Positions 8,054-9,151 of a DNA stretch of 9,151 bases are shown here, one piece after another. The number at the start of each line of letters is the position of its first letter. Positions within the stretch are counted from its first letter, which is position 1. Made by a program: the position numbers and the translations under genes. The notes under the pieces were generated by a model. It was not told the DNA's origin. It ran no database searches and was given only the letters and a program-made list of their open reading frames with translations. Location of the stretch: contig JAITCK010000108.1 of assembly GCA_031283115.1 (NCBI GenBank), positions 1 to 9,151 on the forward strand, written 5' to 3'. Origin of the DNA: Cellulomonadaceae bacterium (GTDB lineage: Bacteria > Actinomycetota > Actinomycetes > Actinomycetales > Cellulomonadaceae).

Positions 8054-8058
8054 CTCCT
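8054..8058 (-). promoter_or_regulatory. Ribosome binding site of the glycosyltransferase gene
   Basis: AGGAG on the minus strand is separated by 6 nt from the GTG at 8047. This is the only gene in the window with a well-spaced Shine-Dalgarno sequence. It decides the start codon in favour of the GTG over the downstream ATGs at 8023 and 8011. Confidence 0.7.
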
Positions 8059-8068
8059 GTTTCGTCTG

Positions 8069-8103
8069 TTCTCCGACTACCCCCCCCCCCGACGTTCGGA
8101 GAA
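8069..8103 (-). repeat. Inverted repeat with an 11-G loop in the glycosyltransferase leader
   Basis: On the minus strand, TTCTCCGA (8103-8096) pairs perfectly with TCGGAGAA (8076-8069) across a 19-nt loop that contains eleven consecutive G (8090-8080). The 3' arm ends 10 nt before the AGGAG. A further TCGGA at 8112-8108 could pair instead with the TCCGA of the first arm, so two hairpins are mutually exclusive. If transcribed, this would be a structured leader; if not, it could be a protein-binding site. I found no convincing promoter to settle which. Confidence 0.6.
8080..8090 (-). repeat. Homopolymer tract, 11 G on the minus strand
   Basis: This is by far the longest mononucleotide run in the window. 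It lies 33-43 nt upstream of the GTG of the glycosyltransferase gene, outside the predicted coding region. Runs of this length are prone to replication slippage. They are also prone to sequencing error, so the true length is uncertain. Confidence 0.9.
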
Positions 8104-8213
8104 AACTTCCGAGAAGGGTAAAACTTGTACTAAGAACAACCCTAGAGACTATTTGCCTTCCAGGGGGTATGAAGGGGCAGAACGAGCCAGGATTTAGCGC
8201 AACAGGATGCACG

Positions 8214-8236
8214 CACATGTGTGTGATGCGTCACAC
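8214..8236. repeat. Overlapping dyad symmetries after the DUF5926 stop codon
   Basis: GTGTGA (8221-8226) and TCACAC (8231-8236) form a perfect 6-bp inverted repeat around TGCG. An 8-bp palindrome, CACATGTG (8214-8221), overlaps its edge. The hairpin begins 6 bp beyond the end of the DUF5926 stop codon and could act as a terminator without a U-tract. Alternatively it is an operator for the downstream glycosyltransferase gene. It resembles a CRP/GlxR half-site pair but has a 4-bp spacer where 6 is expected. Confidence 0.45.
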
Positions 8237-8241
8237 TATGC

Positions 8242-9078
8242 TCAGCGCAGGGTCACCTGACGGGAGACAATGCCAGCCCGTGCCCGGCGCTCGTTAGCAT
8301 CCAAATCACCCTTGACAGCCAGTGCCTTATCGAGTTTGACAGCCAAGGCAGCGGCAGGCTTCTCCACATCAGACGCCTCAGTTCCGGGCGGCAACTGCCA
8401 GACGGGAACAACCAGGCCAGCAGCCCGAAACATGCCCAAGAAACGCCCCTCGCCACCATCGAACACCAGGGCAGACTCACGCTTGGCGTGCAGGCGGGCG
8501 ATAGCGTTGACCACCGCATCCTCATCTTCCGTGCGCACCCAGCGGAGGAACTCGTTGTTCATGCTGCACCAGAAGGCGTGATCCACAGAAGTCAGTTGCA
8601 CGGTGGGGATAGTGCCATCGGCGGCCTCGGCCAAAGACTCTTCAACATCGCGGGTGCGTTCAGCGCCAGCATCCAACCAGTAGTCGTAGCCCTGCTGAAC
8701 CTCCATAGCAAAGTCCACGCTGAGGTCAAGAAGGTCTTGGAGACGGGGGGTGTCATCTTCTTCAGGGATGGCGGGAATAGCGGTACCCGGCTCGGCGTCA
8801 AGGGCTTCCAACAGCACGGCGGCCAAGGCGCGAGACAGGTCACCTGCCGACGGAACCGCCTGGAGGGCCAAGAGGATTTGTCCGTCAGGGCGGTGCATGG
8901 CCGCAAAACCGCCGGGCAGGATGGTCACCACGGAGACAGCCTTGCTGCCGTGGGCTTTCACCGTTTTGGCGTGACCCAGGGCTGAGGGCACAATCTCCCG
9001 CATTGCCACCCAGTCAGCCTCGCTGGGAAGCCCCTCGAAGGGACGCAACACAAAGTCATCGACAGCATGTTTAGCCAT
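8242..9078 (-). CDS. DUF5926 family protein, function unknown
   Basis: The product is 278 residues, soluble and acidic, with no signal peptide or membrane span. I recognise the actinobacterial DUF5926 pattern: RPFEGLP (12-18) followed by DWVAMREIVP (22-31), a DGQILLALQ strand (65-73), SRALAAVLLEALDAEPG (82-98), PRLQDLLDL (111-119), GYDYWLD (130-136), FLRWVRTEDEDA (177-188), RFLGMFRAAGLVVPVWQLPPGT (212-233, given here only as a location; core GLVVPVW) and the C-terminal ERRARAGIVSRQVTLR (263-278). No catalytic motif is evident to me. Some relatives, from memory, carry an N-terminal SEC-C zinc motif (CPCGSG-like); it is absent here. I chose the ATG at 9078 because it opens the conserved N-terminus and has a -10 box 7 nt upstream; an ATG at 9126 would add 16 non-conserved residues. 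The glycosyltransferase gene follows on the same strand. Confidence 0.87.
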   Translation of the reverse strand: MAKHAVDDFVLRPFEGLPSEADWVAMREIVPSALGHAKTVKAHGSKAVSVVTILPGGFAAMHRPDGQILLALQAVPSAGDLSRALAAVLLEALDAEPGTAIPAIPEEDDTPRLQDLLDLSVDFAMEVQQGYDYWLDAGAERTRDVEESLAEAADGTIPTVQLTSVDHAFWCSMNNEFLRWVRTEDEDAVVNAIARLHAKRESALVFDGGEGRFLGMFRAAGLVVPVWQLPPGTEASDVEKPAAALAVKLDKALAVKGDLDANERRARAGIVSRQVTLR

Positions 9079-9085
9079 GCAGGTG

Positions 9086-9091
9086 AGTGTA
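9086..9091 (-). promoter_or_regulatory. Candidate -10 box of the DUF5926 gene (leaderless)
   Basis: TACACT on the minus strand is a good TANNNT match. It is followed by exactly 7 nt and the ATG at 9078, so the transcript would start at the start codon. No Shine-Dalgarno sequence is present in those 7 nt. The -35 region is not recognisable. This is the best of the three leaderless-type boxes in the window. Confidence 0.6.
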
Positions 9092-9097
9092 GTGGCC

Positions 9098-9143
9098 CCG
9101 CTGACGCCCAGGGAAACCCCTGGCACGGACCGGGAGTCAGCGG
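9098..9143. repeat. Nested inverted repeat upstream of DUF5926
   Basis: Outer arms CCGCTGAC (9098-9105) and GTCAGCGG (9136-9143) enclose inner arms CCAGGG (9108-9113) and CCCTGG (9118-9123). All four arms match perfectly. The element ends 7 bp upstream of the -10 box at 9086-9091, so it covers the -35 region. It may be a regulator-binding site, or a terminator for a gene beyond the right edge. There is no T-tract on either strand. The last bases to 9151 show nothing else. Confidence 0.5.
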
Positions 9144-9151
9144 CGGGTTGC

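Noticed and set aside
8080..8090. G-quadruplex
   Set aside because: A single run of 11 G with no further G-tracts nearby does not give the usual four-tract pattern; slippage is the simpler concern.
8113..8213. Riboswitch or stress-sigma promoter (GGAA...GTT) ahead of the glycosyltransferase
   Set aside because: A GGAA and a GTT occur 17 nt apart, but this short pattern is common by chance, and no conserved riboswitch core is visible.
8048..8218. N-terminal extension of the glycosyltransferase from the ATG at 8218
   Set aside because: There is no ribosome binding site for it, the residues are not family-like, and AGGAG with 6-nt spacing supports the GTG at 8047. It is kept only as a possibility in the slippage finding.
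8221..8236. Canonical CRP/GlxR binding site
   Set aside because: The half-sites match, but the spacer is 4 bp where 6 is required, so a standard CRP-family dimer would not fit.

Overview
The window is a high-GC bacterial chromosome segment, most likely from an actinobacterium (Actinomycetota). The support is codon choice, a SerRS with the actinobacterial-type motif 3, a DUF5926-family gene, and three genes whose -10 boxes sit exactly 7 nt before a start codon, the layout of leaderless actinobacterial mRNAs. I cannot name the genus. No rRNA, tRNA, CRISPR array, insertion sequence or integrase is visible. The genes look like resident chromosome, not a mobile island.

Layout. At 1-1018 (minus) is a membrane-anchored lipid (diacylglycerol-type) kinase whose 3' end runs off the left edge. 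It is divergent from serS (plus, 1131-2402), with a 112-bp shared promoter region. Four bases after serS begins a very large membrane protein gene (plus, 2407-7284; 1,625 residues). Its last 77 bp overlap, tail to tail, the 3' end of a family-2 glycosyltransferase gene (minus, 7208-8047). Upstream of that on the same strand is a DUF5926 gene (minus, 8242-9078). The remaining sequence to 9151 holds a promoter and a nested inverted repeat.

The most unusual object is the 1,625-residue protein. It is two copies of one architecture in tandem: signal-like segment, phosphatase-like outer domain, then about 11 membrane spans. The copies are clearly homologous but strongly diverged. A second signal-peptide-like segment lies at the seam, so this looks like a fused gene duplication. 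The second point of interest is the leader of the glycosyltransferase gene: an 11-G homopolymer inside an inverted-repeat loop, just upstream of a good ribosome binding site.

How the genes might work together is inference. The lipid kinase, the polytopic protein with phosphatase-like ectodomains and the glycosyltransferase could all act on envelope lipids or glycans. serS is probably in the cluster for historical or expression reasons. Nothing in the sequence proves a shared pathway.
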